Positions 33,042-44,412 are shown, counted from the first letter of the stretch. The stretch is 64,000 nt of DNA from Peltaster fructicola (GCA_001592805.2 CP051141.1:1426001-1490000), one strand, 5' to 3'. The notes: generated by a model not told the origin, from the sequence alone. Numbers and translations: made by a program.

Positions 33042-33742
33042 GATCACCGTTTGGGTGGTACAAAACCTACCGCATGTCGTTGAGCTCGGACAAATCTGAC
33101 TCGGGTCTCGTGTGACGAGTGGTTGCTTTTAGAACTGTGCTCCCGATCAGTACAACCCACCAGCTGTACAGGTCATGCATGTTATTAAGAGGACGAGGTG
33201 GTGTTGCTGTGGGGATGCATGACGCGAAGTTCGCGCGTGTCACGAGACTGTCTGATAAAGTGGATGCATGAGACGACAACCCACAGCAAACACAATCTAC
33301 AGACAAGTGATGCTTCATACCAAAGCACCAGTCTCTCCACGGCACATCTTGTCATGGGTCCCACGAAGCAGGCTCGCACGAGAGCATCGTTGCTCCTCCA
33401 ACCCATCTCATATGGGCATCAGCCATGAGCATCATTTGCCGGCATCATGAGTCTCAAAGAGCTCGATATTTGCACTGGTGTTCGCTACCAGCGATATCCG
33501 AGCCCAGATATGAAAGTCTCTTGCCCCCAAGAGCGCGTTGTTACTCAAACGCGAAAGCACGAACAGGGAGCAAGATCAGCCAATTTTACCTTCGACTGAG
33601 CACAAGGTGGTATGCTTTAGAAAGCCTTTACTGCTACAGACCACACACTTCACTCATTTCGATCGTTATTACCCTCGTATGAAAGGCTCCGTACACGTAT
33701 CATACTCATCTCACTCCTATTCTACCTTCAGACAGCACCAGG
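33042..33742. other. Divergent promoter region BRCT gene / GH76 gene
   Basis: A 700-bp gap. Several short overlapping frames exist but none looks like protein. Confidence 0.45.
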
Positions 33743-35218
33743 ATGCGTTTCCACATACTGTTGACAGTACTGATGCATGCACCAGCAGCACTGTCAGATT
33801 CATCGATCACTACTATGAGCTCAAGGTCCGCTCCACCATGGCAGCTTCTGGCAGCAGACCAGAATAATTCACAGTACTGGTTCGAGCAATTCAACGAGAC
33901 GCTGTCCACGATGCAGGCAACTTACTGGGTAAACGCATATTGGCCCTCGACTCTACAGTGGATCAATGCTTTCTTGAGTACTCTTTTGTCAGCCAGTGGT
34001 ATTATGCTGTCCATGATCAATGACACCAGCGTATATGGCACAACAACAGCATCACTGCACAACGCCATCAACGACATCTACCAGGACATCAACCAGTTTT
34101 ATCCGAACGAGGATACAACCCAGATCTTTGGTGCAGCCTACGATGATGCTCAATGGGTTGTGTTAGAGTGGCTCGAGGCTATACGGCTCATTCGACGCTC
34201 AAGCCAGGCCGGTGTGGCTACCTCTGGAGCTGACATGGCTAGCTTTGCTCACAGAGCTCATATCTTCTACAACATCGTGCAAAACGAGTTCAACTTATCC
34301 CTCTGCGAAGGTGGACTTACCTGGGATCCGGCCAAAACGACATACAAGAACGCCATCACAAATGAGCTCTTTGTGGCGAGTTCAGCTGCTATGTTCTTGT
34401 ATTGGCCAGGCGATAACGATACCTCGCCATATCCAAGCACTACTTACAACAAAACGCTCGACCCATTACCATATCTCTCTAAGCACGATAACCTGCTTCT
34501 GAGCAACGCCGAGAAGGCTTACGATTGGATCAAGAACCACAATTTCACTAATTCGCAAGGTTTGCTCGTGGATGGCTACCATGTTTCGGCAAACCAGACG
34601 ACATGTGACATGCGCGTGGAAACCGTCTACACTTACAATCAAGGCGTGCTGCTCTCTGGCCTTCGAGAGCTGTGGCTGGCAACAGGAAACCAAGATTACC
34701 TAGCAAGCGGTTATAGTCTTGTCGACGTTGTTATCAATGCTACCGGATGGCTCGGGTCAGATGCTAACAGCACAAGCGACTGGGCTGGCCTCGGGCGTCA
34801 CGGGATCATGGAGGATACCTGCGACGTCTACTCGAATTGTACCCAAGATGCTCAGATCTTCAAAGGTGTCTATTTCCACCATCTCAGCCAATTCTGCCAA
34901 CCGCTGCCTACAAGTAACGCTACTTACGGAGGGACGACGGACTCCAATATTGCTCAACAACACCGACAGACATGTGCTGGATATGCATCATGGGTGGCAT
35001 ACAACGCTGCTGCTGCACTTAGCACGAAGAATAGCACTGGTATCATTGGCGGTTGGTGGGCCGCAAACTATGCTGGCCATCAGAACTCCTCGCTGGTACC
35101 AGCTAACGGCACAGATCCAAATACGCTTGGCAGAGGCAGGACAGTCGAGACGCATGCGTCAGGCGTATCAGTCGTGAAAGCTGCTCTAGATTTTGACCTG
35201 TGGCAAAGACTTAGCTGA
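33743..35218 (+). CDS. Secreted glycoside hydrolase family 76 (alpha-1,6-mannanase type)
   Basis: Acts on alpha-1,6-mannan; fungal members such as Dfg5/Dcw1 cross-link GPI-mannoproteins into the wall. A single exon of 491 residues. A signal peptide (MRFHILLTVLMHAPAALS) leads to a mature protein with an (alpha/alpha)6 barrel. The hallmark adjacent aspartates are at residues 134-135 in GAAYDDAQWVVLEWLEA. Other family motifs are CEGGLTWDP, YKNAITNELF and ETVYTYNQGVLLSGL. Many N-glycosylation sequons are present. The C-terminus (VKAALDFDLWQRLS) has no hydrophobic GPI-anchor signal, so I infer a freely secreted enzyme rather than a Dfg5-like anchored one. Confidence 0.9.
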   Translation: MRFHILLTVLMHAPAALSDSSITTMSSRSAPPWQLLAADQNNSQYWFEQFNETLSTMQATYWVNAYWPSTLQWINAFLSTLLSASGIMLSMINDTSVYGTTTASLHNAINDIYQDINQFYPNEDTTQIFGAAYDDAQWVVLEWLEAIRLIRRSSQAGVATSGADMASFAHRAHIFYNIVQNEFNLSLCEGGLTWDPAKTTYKNAITNELFVASSAAMFLYWPGDNDTSPYPSTTYNKTLDPLPYLSKHDNLLLSNAEKAYDWIKNHNFTNSQGLLVDGYHVSANQTTCDMRVETVYTYNQGVLLSGLRELWLATGNQDYLASGYSLVDVVINATGWLGSDANSTSDWAGLGRHGIMEDTCDVYSNCTQDAQIFKGVYFHHLSQFCQPLPTSNATYGGTTDSNIAQQHRQTCAGYASWVAYNAAAALSTKNSTGIIGGWWAANYAGHQNSSLVPANGTDPNTLGRGRTVETHASGVSVVKAALDFDLWQRLS

Positions 35219-35285
35219 GAGCTCAATAGTAGAGATGGATTTTATGCCGTGGTATTATTATACAACTGTGCTGCTCAGACCATGT

Positions 35286-36426
35286 TCATCGACCGTCTCG
35301 TCCGCGGCTCTTCTCAGATGCAGTCTGGTTGATGTTGAGACCCAGGCCCTCAGTGTCCAAGTAGACCTTGTTCTGGCTCTTCTCCAAGATACCAGCAATG
35401 TTCCTGGCATTCTCGAACTCTCGTAGATCCACGTAACTTCGGCTCTTCTTGATAGCCTCACCGATCAGTTCAGCTGATCGCGCCTCACCCTGTGCTCGCA
35501 CGACTGTGGCCTGCTTCTCTTGACGTGCCTTGTCGACAACGAAGGCAGCTCGTTGTGCTTCTTGCTGTGCGACCTGCTTTGCTTCGACTGCTGCAGTGAA
35601 CTCTGGAGAGAAAGCGAGGTGCTGCGAAGTGTTAGCAAGGGTAAGTTTCATGTGCGCTGTGATCATACTGTGAGCGAAACATCATCGAGCAAGATGTTGA
35701 ATCGCGCTGCTCTTCGCACGAGGTTGTCTCTGACTAGACGCGAGACACTCTCTCGCTGTGTGATCAACTGGCTGGCGTTGAATTGGGCGACAACACTCTT
35801 CAGGACCTCATTGACAATGCTTGGTAGCACTCTCTCGTCATAGTCCTGTCCGAGCGTTCGGTAGATCTGTGGCAAAGCGTCGACTCGTGGACGAGACAGG
35901 ACACGGCAGGTGATGTTGACCATCTGAAGATCCTTAGTGCCTGTTAAACTGGCGATCGAGCGTGGTCGGGCTCTTGTGTCACTTGAAAGTATTAGCAAAG
36001 CCTGGGCTAGAACAGGAGTGCGTTACAAGATGACGGGTGTCTCGAACCAAGGAATCTTGATGTGTGTGCCTTCACTGTAGATCTCCTTGCTCACTCCTCC
36101 TATTCGGGTGTACTTGATAGCACGGTGTCCTCCATCGACTGCAACCAGGTCAGTGATGCTGCCATATTGCTGGAAGTGGCCAACTCGTACCGTTGTAAAG
36201 TGCATTGTTAGCTGCGTAGACGAGAACTACACCAGCTACGACCACTCCTATGCCTCCAAGAGCTGCCTTAGGAGCTGGGCTACCACCAGCACCGCCACCG
36301 AACCTGTTCTTGTATCAGCATATGTGCTGCACTTGTCCAGTTGCTGCCTCCTCACCTTTGTCCCTGCTGTTGCACGGTTCGCAGCTGTCGCTGGAAGTTC
36401 TCCCACATCTGCTTTGGATCGGCCAT
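35286..36426 (-). CDS. PHB2: Prohibitin-2
   Basis: Forms ring complexes with Phb1 in the inner mitochondrial membrane. There are five exons: 36426-36356, 36303-36191, 36138-36027, 35981-35669 and 35621-35286, totalling 314 residues. The N-terminus [20 protein letters not shown] is followed by a Gly-rich linker and the membrane anchor [20 protein letters not shown]. The SPFH domain has [31 protein letters not shown] and [18 protein letters not shown]. The C-terminal coiled coil has [16 protein letters not shown]. Intron 3 begins GTAACG instead of the usual GTAAGT, but the join ([17 protein letters not shown]) is right for the family. It is tail-to-tail with GH76, only 67 bp apart. Confidence 0.95.
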
Positions 36427-36861
36427 CGTGTTGCGCTGTAGAAGGGTTCCTTGGATTGATGATCCTGATGAAGCTATTTGCTTGCATGTGTAGCCCAGCG
36501 CGCATCATCAATATTCGGGACTACCGAATCCCGCTAGCTTCTTTGGCCATCATAACCGCAGAGCTGCAGCTCTGAGACCAGCTGTTGTCAACAATAAAAT
36601 CACGTTTCACCTCGAGATCATGAGCGAGATCTTCTCGGTTGTACACTCCGGATCACTTCAACACGCCCATTCGTTTCACTTCCAGGACTCTACCTTGCTT
36701 TTAGCCCGCGAGATCAGGACGACCATCACCATTGTTGTTGCTGGAATCGTAACCGTTTCGTTGATTCAAGCGCTGGCTGGGTTGAGAACTACAAGAAGGA
36801 CTTGAAGAGTAGACTGAAGTATACACGAACAGCTGGTTCACGATCAGGTTACAAAACCACA
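36427..36861. other. Divergent promoter region PHB2 / lectin gene
   Basis: A 435-bp gap between two starts. No specific motif was recognised. Confidence 0.45.
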
Positions 36862-38178
36862 ATGATTGTCAGGAGCGCCCTTGCAATTGGCCTCTCATTG
36901 CTCACAACGACCACTGCGCAGGGTGTAATCGAAGGCAGCTCCTTTGGCCATGCAGGCAATCTAGCCCCAGATGGACAGAAGATACCAGGATGGTTGCTCT
37001 CCACCACTGAGCACGATCCGCGCATACTATCAGATCGAGTGTCTCTGACGACGATCTATCCAGCAAACACAAAGGGAGCATTATGGGCGGAAAGCAATAT
37101 CAACGCCGATCAATGGACTGCTGAGCTGGAGTTCCGCGCTTCTGGAGGTGACTTTGGCACAGGCAACGTACAGCTATGGTACGTGCAGAACAAGGACGCT
37201 GTCGAGCAGAATAGTGTGTACAGTGTTGGTAATTTTGATGGTCTGGCGATCGTCATCGATCAATATGGTGGAAGAGGTGGTTCTGTGAGAGGCTTCTTGA
37301 ACGATGGGAGCCAAAACTACAACTCTATTGGCAATCTGGACAGTCTGGCCTTCCCGGACATTGCGATTACAGCTATCGCAATTTGGGCAGGCCAAGCAAG
37401 TTACGAGTCAGCAATCGCAACGGGTTGAGTGTCCACGTTGACGACAAGCTTTGCTTTTCGAGTGAGCAGATCACTATCCCTTCGAACTACCGTTTTGGCA
37501 TCACAGCCGTTACTGCTGAGAACCCCGATATCATCGAAGTGTTCAAGTTTACAGCCCTAGGAGGAGCCATTTATGGTGCAGATGGCCAACAACAGCAACG
37601 CGAGCAACGTACAGAGCAGCATCATAGTCAAGGCTCTCTACCCAACGCTCCAGAAGCTCTTCCAGATCGTTCAGCTGACGAGATCAACTCTAACGATGCA
37701 CAATTTGCTGATCTGCACAACCGATTGCAGTCACTGCAGCATCAGCTTGCAGAAATACACACGCAGTTTGGTGTTTTGAGCTCGAAGCTCGATGAAAAGA
37801 CCGGCGACATCACACGCCGGCTTCCGAACATCCCAGACCATGCAGTGAACGACCTCAACACGAGAGTGATCAATATTGAGCGTATCGCGCTGCAAATCCA
37901 GAGGGATGTTGAAGGACGAGACTACAAGCAGCACTTCAGTGAACTCAATGAGGCTATGGCCAATGTTCGAGGCGGTCTGTCACCAGAATCACTAGGCAAG
38001 AGTAAGTATCTGATGGTCTGATGTGGTCTGTCTTGCTAATTCGTCTCTAGTTGTTACCGCTTCTGCGCCAAGGATGGGCTTGTTCCTCTTTGCGGTCATT
38101 GCTGTGCAGGTCGTGTTGGCTGGGGCCTACGTGTTGTACAAGCGAAGACGAGCTAATGCTCCCAAGAAATACTTGTAA
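36862..38178 (+). CDS. L-type lectin cargo receptor of the early secretory pathway (Emp47/ERGIC-53-like)
   Basis: Type I membrane lectin that carries glycoproteins from ER to Golgi. A signal peptide (MIVRSALAIGLSLLTTTTAQ) is followed by the legume-like lectin domain (DRVSLTTIYPANTKGALWAE, DGLAIVIDQYGGRGGSVRGF, RFGITAVTAENPD). A stalk with coiled-coil potential (LHNRLQSLQHQLAEIHTQFG) then leads to one TM segment (MGLFLFAVIAVQVVLAGAYV). The tail ends KKYL, a KKxx COPI retrieval signal. One intron (38002-38050) joins SLGK to IVTASAP. The frame breaks once at 37351-37360: adding one base to the GG at 37356 links SLAFPG to HCDYSYRNLGRPSKLRV, the conserved end of the lectin domain. The corrected length is about 422 residues. 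Confidence 0.9.
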
Positions 38179-38700
38179 ATGATACGAAGATGAAAGTGAT
38201 GATTTTGTCGGCGGCATTGCAGGAGTTGGAAAGTACAGAGTGAGCATGTATGGTACCACTAGTTCTGTGTGGTAAATGTTGCATCGGGGATCTTGTGGTC
38301 AGACTTCTAGTTCGATGTCTTCTCTTCTTGCTCTCAGCTCGGCTTCACTGCTCGCTTGAAGTAGTGTCTTGACACCCACGTTACAGAACACATGCCAGCC
38401 TGTTTTGTGCTGTTGTGTAATCTAACACCCGGCCAGACGTCCGATGTAGTGCGTGCACACAAGGACGAGAGCTAGGAAATTACTTCGGAGATAGCTTTTT
38501 CGTCTTGTATATCAATAATAGCATGATATGGGTGTTAAGCATACTTCGGACCGTTATTATGCTTGAGCTATTGCAAGCTTTACGCTGATTCGTACCGCTC
38601 TCTGATGCACACCTCCAACGCCTCGCTGAAAGATTCATAATCGTGTCAGTCCTTAAGATTGCTTCGTTAGAGACCCGTTGAGCTCGTCAAACAGAACACT
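38179..38700. other. Shared 3' region of the lectin gene and RPD3
   Basis: A 522-bp tail-to-tail gap. I see nothing gene-like. Confidence 0.5.
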
Positions 38701-40673
38701 TCAAACGACTGGTGGTCCTTTGTCATCTTTGTTCTCCTCATTTGCCTCAGCTGCAGCCTCAGCATTGACGTCCTCCATCTCACGTTCAGCTCTTCCTTCG
38801 TCCCGCTGTAGAGCAGCATCGTCAGTCATTTGGACGTCAGCACCAGCTGAGCTGACAGTAGGCTTTGTGCCAGTGAAACCAGGCTGCTCTGTTGCTACAG
38901 GTTCAGCATCTCCATTGGTCACTTCAGCTTTGACGTCTTTCGGTGCTGTGTCGATATCCATCTTATCTGGGTCCTCTTGAGTAACAGCGACGGTGGTGCC
39001 GTTATCTGGACCGTTCTCGAGTGGGAGCTCGCCATCGGCCTTGGCATGGAGCAGATCCTCTGAAATCTGGGCGTTGACCGCAGTGGCTTCCGTTGTTGGG
39101 ATAGTAGTGTCAGCGTCCATAGCAGTCTCACCATTCACGCTTTGAACCTCGTCTGGAGTGGCGAGGCCAGAGGCAGGTGCATATGGGTTCTGGTAATCCA
39201 TAATTCCAACACGTTTTGGTCTAGCAGAACCTGGCTGTGGTCTGGCACCGTTCGCCTCAGCATGTTCGTCGTTGTCAGAGTCTTCGAACTCATCATCGCG
39301 CTCTCGTCGCTTGTCCCACTGTCGTTCTGTAGTGCGTTTGTCTTTGTTTGCTTCAAGGTCTTCATCTGCATCGTCGAGTTCATCTTCTTCTTCGTCAAGT
39401 GTGATATCCATGCCGACATCACCACGAGGCACCTCCTGCTGTTGGACCGATGGGGCATGTGCTGTGCGTCGCAAGTTGTCAATGATCTGATCGCGGATCT
39501 TCTCAAGGTACTCCTGGTTGTTGGCATTGTCCATATTCGACGGTTTGACGTCAAGTTCGAAGTCTGGACTGTAATACTCATAGTAGTCAGTGAATGGAAG
39601 CTCTGGGCCCATATCTTTGCCGACAAGGAGACCGGTTTCGAAAGCCCATGTTCGGGCGACGTTGCGCATAGTGTAGCCACCGCCTCCAAGGATCAGAGTT
39701 GGCAGACCAAACTTCTTGACAAAGTTAACGCAGTTGGCATGGCCGCGCATACTGAGGTTGAAGCAGCCAAGGCGGTCGCCACTCAAGCTGTCACCTCCAC
39801 ACTGAAGTACGACAGCTTCCGGCTTGTAGTACTCCATGACAGCTGAGATGATTGGCTCAAAGATGCTCTTGTAGCTCTTGTCATCAATGCCGTCGCGAAG
39901 TGGGAAGTTGACAGAGTGATACTTGCCCTGGCCGACTCCAATGTCTCTGAGTTCGCCAGTACCTGGGAAGTACTCGCCGTACTTGTGAAGTGAGACTGTC
40001 ATAACACGATCTGTGCTGTAGAATGCTTCTTCGACACCATCACCGTGATGGACGTCGATGTCAATGTAGAGCACTCGATGATGGAATCTTAGGAGCTCGA
40101 TGATGCCAAGGACTATGTCTGCAGGACGTCAAAAAACATAAGCTGGTGAAAAGCCGATCGTTACTTACCATTGATGTAGCAGAAGCCACTGGCCTCGCTC
40201 TTCTTGGCGTGATGCAGACCACCAGCCCAATTGACAGCAATGTCACACTTCTTTCGATTCAGTCTTGCTGCACCTTCCATGCTGCCTCCTGCAGAGATAC
40301 CACAGAACTCGAAGAGCCCATCGAAGACAGGACAATCATCTCCAACGTTGAACTTGCCCTGCTCTTTCGAGAATTGTTCCATGTTGTCAGGTGTCACTCG
40401 CTGAAGGAAGTCGACGTACTCGTCTGTGTGGAATTGTGTCATCTCGTACTTTGTGGCTGGCTTTGCACGGTAGATCTCAATGTCTCTGTACAAGCCATAG
40501 TTCATGATCAAGGAATGCGCCATTCGAATACGGTGTGGCTTCATGGGATGGCCTGCATTGTAGGCGTAGTTGCCAATGTCGCTGTCGTAGAAGTAAGCCA
40601 CCTTTTTCGGCTGTGATGGCGCTGCATTATTGCCAGCTCCGGCCTCATCAAGAGGTGCGAGAGCTTTGGACAT
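38701..40673 (-). CDS. RPD3: Class I histone deacetylase Rpd3
   Basis: Zinc-dependent lysine deacetylase, catalytic core of Sin3-type co-repressor complexes. There are two exons, 40673-40169 and 40118-38701, with a 50-nt intron (GTAAGT...CTGCAG) joining GFCYIN to [14 protein letters not shown]. The protein is 640 residues. The catalytic domain is textbook: [20 protein letters not shown] with the charge-relay histidines, [16 protein letters not shown] with zinc ligands, [28 protein letters not shown] and [15 protein letters not shown]. After about residue 400 comes a long acidic tail ([20 protein letters not shown] and beyond), longer than in yeast but usual for filamentous fungi. It shares a 328-bp divergent promoter with RPN11. 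Confidence 0.97.
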
Positions 40674-41001
40674 TGTGCAGATGTGAGTGTTGTGTTGGAT
40701 GGAAGAGAGCAAGGTGTCGTTTGTGGGAGTCGCAGGATATAGTGAATGATGAAGGGTGCAATCAGACAACTACTGTAGTGTGATAAGCATCGCAAAGCTG
40801 GGTCGAGGCGGCGGTCTTGAATAGTAAGAGACGGGAGTAAATGTGATATTCATACCGCAGCGCTCGAGAGTTCACTTCAGATTCTGCCGCACCATAGCTA
40901 ACCCAGGCGGTGAAGGCTGAGCGTCGTGTGCTCTGCTACCTGTAATCACTAGCTAGTCTTGCCTCACACGTACACTCACTTTCCTGCACACCACCGCAAC
41001 C
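40674..41001. other. Divergent promoter RPD3 / RPN11
   Basis: A 328-bp gap between two start codons. CT-rich patches lie on either side, and no clear shared element was seen. Confidence 0.5.
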
Positions 41002-42012
41002 ATGGATCGATTATCGAGTATGATGGCTGCCGCCCGCAATATGGGAGGAGGCGGCGGCGGCCCAGCACAAGATCAGAACCTCATCGACAACGCCGAAACT
41101 GTATATATATCATCACTTGCACTACTCAAAATGCTGCGACACGGAAGAGCTGGAGTACCTATGGAGGTCATGGGTCTGATGCTAGGAGAGTTCGTGGATG
41201 ACTACACAGTGCGGGTTGTGGACGTGTTCGCGATGCCACAGTCAGGAACAGGAGTGTCTGTCGAGGCGGTCGATCCAGTGTTCCAAACAAAGATGATGGA
41301 TATGCTGCGACAGACAGGTAGACCAGAGACGGTCGTTGGCTGGTACCACTCACATCCTGGTTTCGGTTGCTGGCTGTCGAGTGTCGACATCAACACACAG
41401 CAATCGTTCGAGCAGTTGACGCCTCGAGCTGTCGCTGTCGTCATCGATCCGATTCAGTCAGTCAAGGGCAAGGTTGTGATCGATGCCTTCCGCCTCATCA
41501 ATCCGCAGACACTCATGCTCGGGCATGAACCACGACAGACCACGTCGAATATTGGCCACCTCAACAAACCCTCGATACAAGCACTCATCCACGGTCTCAA
41601 CAGACACTACTACTCCATCGCCATCGGCTATCGAAAGACTGCGCTCGAAGAGAACATGCTGATGAACCTCCACAAGACAGTGTGGACGGAGGCGCTCACC
41701 ATGCCAGACTTCCACGCTGAGGAGGAGCGCAACCAGGCAAACCTTACCAAGCTGGTGTCCTTGGCAGAGGGATACGAGAAGCGAGTCAAAGAGGAGACAG
41801 AGCTGTCGAAAGAGCAGTTGCGCACGAGATATGTCGGCAAGGTTGATCCGAAGAAGCACATAGAAGCCGTGGGCCAAGAGCTGATCGAGGACAATATCGT
41901 GGCAGTCTCGCGACAGATGATCGACAAGGAAGCTTCGGTACCGACACCAGGTGGTCTGCCGGCACATGCGACGAATGGGCACTCGAATGGAGACATTGAG
42001 ATGCACGAATGA
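41002..42012 (+). CDS. RPN11: 26S proteasome deubiquitinase Rpn11
   Basis: JAMM metalloprotease of the lid that removes ubiquitin chains as substrates enter the proteasome. It is a single intronless exon of 336 residues, close to the usual 310 with a slightly longer tail. The MPN domain has the catalytic Glu in [13 protein letters not shown] and the zinc motif [14 protein letters not shown] (residues of about 113-126). The rest follows the family closely: [40 protein letters not shown] and [20 protein letters not shown] Gly-rich run ([12 protein letters not shown]) near the N-terminus is usual in fungi. Confidence 0.97.
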   Translation: MDRLSSMMAAARNMGGGGGGPAQDQNLIDNAETVYISSLALLKMLRHGRAGVPMEVMGLMLGEFVDDYTVRVVDVFAMPQSGTGVSVEAVDPVFQTKMMDMLRQTGRPETVVGWYHSHPGFGCWLSSVDINTQQSFEQLTPRAVAVVIDPIQSVKGKVVIDAFRLINPQTLMLGHEPRQTTSNIGHLNKPSIQALIHGLNRHYYSIAIGYRKTALEENMLMNLHKTVWTEALTMPDFHAEEERNQANLTKLVSLAEGYEKRVKEETELSKEQLRTRYVGKVDPKKHIEAVGQELIEDNIVAVSRQMIDKEASVPTPGGLPAHATNGHSNGDIEMHE

Positions 42013-42140
42013 AGCTTGCGCTGTTAGCCGAAGCCAGCACAGGAGCCGAAATGTACGATCATTACTTCTGGGTGTCGCCAGATCGCACACTGGATGAATG
42101 CATGTCTAATGACTAGATTAATCATGAAAGACGCGCGCGC

Positions 42141-42162
42141 GAGGCACAGCGCCTGGTGCCTC
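42141..42162. repeat. Short perfect inverted repeat (hairpin)
   Basis: GAGGCAC, an 8-nt spacer AGCGCCTG, then GTGCCTC. It follows a short CG alternation (acgcgcgcgcg at 42131-42141), about 130 bp after the RPN11 stop. It could fold as a 7-bp hairpin in the 3' transcript or in DNA. Confidence 0.45.
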
Positions 42163-42194
42163 TCAGAAGATAGCGCCACAAAGCGCGTAGCCAA

Positions 42195-42500
42195 TCAAAG
42201 CCTCCCAAAGCATCGTACAACCTGACTTCGAAACAGTTTCGACTTCATCTCTTCTGCTTCACGTTGTGCTTCGAGTCTGTGTCTCATCAATTGATACGAC
42301 GTCAACGTATTGGTTGCGGACGTCTCTTGATGCTGTGCTTGGTACAGACTACTCTTGGCACGTTTGACGACTACAGGCGTAGACTCTACGCTACCACTAA
42401 CCGCCGGCAGGTCTTGATATTGCAATACTCGTTCGACTGGCTGCAGCGAGAAAGCACTAGGATATGATTCACTCATCAAACCTGGGCTATTCTCAGTCAT
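42195..42500 (-). CDS. Possible small gene, unknown
   Basis: An open frame of 101 codons from ATG 42500, in a frame that is open to 42575. The composition is more protein-like than chance frames: a Ser/Pro/Gln-rich head (SESYPSAFSLQPVERVLQY) and a charged helical end (LMRHRLEAQREAEEMKSKLF). I recognise no family. It sits between RPN11 and the DUF7492 gene on the opposite strand. Confidence 0.33.
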   Translation of the reverse strand: MTENSPGLMSESYPSAFSLQPVERVLQYQDLPAVSGSVESTPVVVKRAKSSLYQAQHQETSATNTLTSYQLMRHRLEAQREAEEMKSKLFRSQVVRCFGRL

Positions 42501-42836
42501 CTGGGCATACGCGTCTGCCGCGATGGAACACGAATTGTGCGTATTGTTCAGGTGATGTTGAGAGTTCACCTTCACTGAGTGACAAAGACTCTTTCTTCCT
42601 TTCTCTCACTCGGGGCACATTGTTGCCATTGTCACATTGTTCTTCGCGCAGGTCGCAGCTAATACACTCTTCGATTCATCAATAAAATCTTCACCTTTGG
42701 CTTTGATAGCTTGGTCTTCAACAAGAACTTCATTCGATTCTTCCCAGCACTTCTCACGAGTCCAGCATACCTGCAACGATCAAGCGCTCAGCACATTCCG
42801 TGATCTATCAGCTAACAACCGAGTCTAATCATCATC

Positions 42837-44072
42837 ATGCATTCGATCATCAATACCGTTCTTCTTCTTGCTCCAGCAGTGCTGGCTCACTCGTGGATCG
42901 AGCAGCTTCAGCTCATCTCTTCGAACGGAACATACACAGGCGATCCAGGCTATGCCCGTGGATACGTAGCCCGAACTGATCCTACGTTCGACGGCTACGC
43001 CGATAAGTGGCAGCTGCCGAGTCCAGAGACTGAGGTTGGACGCCTTCGCATCAACTCGTCAGATCTCCTCTGCCACACCGCGCAGCGTACTGCGAACTAC
43101 ACCACGAAGTATCCTAAACTTTCTGTCGCTCCCGACACCTACGTCGCTCTGCGTTACCTGGAGAACGGCCACGTCACTCAGCCTTGGATCCCAGCAGGCA
43201 AGCCTGCAGGTTCAGGCACTGTCTTCGTTTATGGTACATATTCGCCGGCCGCAGATGAGAAGATCGCAGATGTCCTTCAGTGGACCACTGATGGCACGGG
43301 TGGCAATGTTAAGGGCTGGCTCATGACTGCGCAAAACTTCGATGATGGTCGATGCCATCAGCCAAATGCAGCTCCCATCTCCATCCAGCGCCAGATGGCT
43401 TACACGGACGGTGTGCCCGGTCAAGAGTCTTGGTGTGAGACTGACCTTCACATCCCACAGGACAGCAAGGCTGGTGCTACACTCACCCTCTATTGGATTT
43501 GGTCTTGGCAAACTTCGACCAATACAGAAGGCGTGGTTTGTGGCAAGGACGAGTACTACACCACTTGCGCTGATGTTGACATTGTGGATAACAAGGTCAC
43601 CATGCACAATCTCTTCGCTGCTCCGGACGTTCACGTACTCGTCCAGCAGGACCCGCAGCAGAGCGCTGTGAGCGACTACAAGTCACGCACTGCATTCGCA
43701 ACCACTCCTAACCTCATCACCACGGAGGGCTGCTCGATCACCAGCGTCACTTCGAGCTCTCTGCCGGCGACTCTCACACAAATGACTTCCTTGCCACCTC
43801 AATTCTGGTCTACATTCAAGCCAGATGCTCCAAAGCCAGCAGCTCCTGAGCCAACATTACACTCATCTTCTGCACAATCCATTCCGACTGTCAGCTCGAC
43901 CGTTACAATGACCTCGACTCGAACACTTACAGTCGTCCATGCCGAAGCTACAACCTTGGCGACTCGTCTGTCTTCTAGCCGAGGCGCAGAGCTACCAGTG
44001 TTCAAGTACTCACCGTACTCATCAGCAGCTACTGCACAAGCTGAACGCCAAGCTCGAGCCTTCGTAGCATAG
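42837..44072 (+). CDS. Secreted LPMO-like protein (DUF7492-type)
   Basis: A single exon of 411 residues. A signal peptide (MHSIINTVLLLAPAVLA) ends just before His18, so the mature protein should begin HSWIEQLQLI. An exposed N-terminal histidine is the defining feature of copper lytic polysaccharide monooxygenases. Further similarities are a second histidine at residue 112 in ENGHVTQPW and LTLYWIWSWQ (about residues 216-225), which resembles the core strand with the axial aromatic residue in AA11-type LPMOs. At least five cysteines are present. From about residue 300 the tail is Ser/Thr/Pro-rich with no binding module recognised. The family is uncharacterised to my knowledge, so the redox role is inference. 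Confidence 0.78.
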   Translation: MHSIINTVLLLAPAVLAHSWIEQLQLISSNGTYTGDPGYARGYVARTDPTFDGYADKWQLPSPETEVGRLRINSSDLLCHTAQRTANYTTKYPKLSVAPDTYVALRYLENGHVTQPWIPAGKPAGSGTVFVYGTYSPAADEKIADVLQWTTDGTGGNVKGWLMTAQNFDDGRCHQPNAAPISIQRQMAYTDGVPGQESWCETDLHIPQDSKAGATLTLYWIWSWQTSTNTEGVVCGKDEYYTTCADVDIVDNKVTMHNLFAAPDVHVLVQQDPQQSAVSDYKSRTAFATTPNLITTEGCSITSVTSSSLPATLTQMTSLPPQFWSTFKPDAPKPAAPEPTLHSSSAQSIPTVSSTVTMTSTRTLTVVHAEATTLATRLSSSRGAELPVFKYSPYSSAATAQAERQARAFVA

Positions 44073-44412
44073 CGATGCTGGCCATCCATGAAGCACTTTT
44101 AGCAAGGAGTTCAGGATACCTCAATGATACACTAGTACAGTTGTACACACGATCTTTTGAAAGCACTCTACTCCGTTATCTCATGTATACGCCGAATGAA
44201 TCTGTAAATGCCGTGCAGTGTGAAGTCTACTACTCGCGGTATGCGAATGTAGCAAGGCTGACCTACAGTCAACTGAACAAGTCATGCTCAAGCATGCCGC
44301 AAGATAAGCAACCATGCATCAAGAGCGTATAGCCAGACTGACCCGTACGTACTTCTGCTGTCTGTGCGAGAAAGAAATCCCGATGATTTCTACTTCCGAT
44401 TAAATGCGTGCT
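44073..44412. other. Shared 3' region of the DUF7492 gene and the kinase gene
   Basis: A 340-bp tail-to-tail gap with no gene-like content. Confidence 0.5.

Noticed and set aside
39142-39846. 234-codon plus-strand open frame
   Set aside because: Antisense to RPD3, a product of codon bias.
41458-42090. 210-codon minus-strand open frame
   Set aside because: Antisense to RPN11, whose sense frame is certain.
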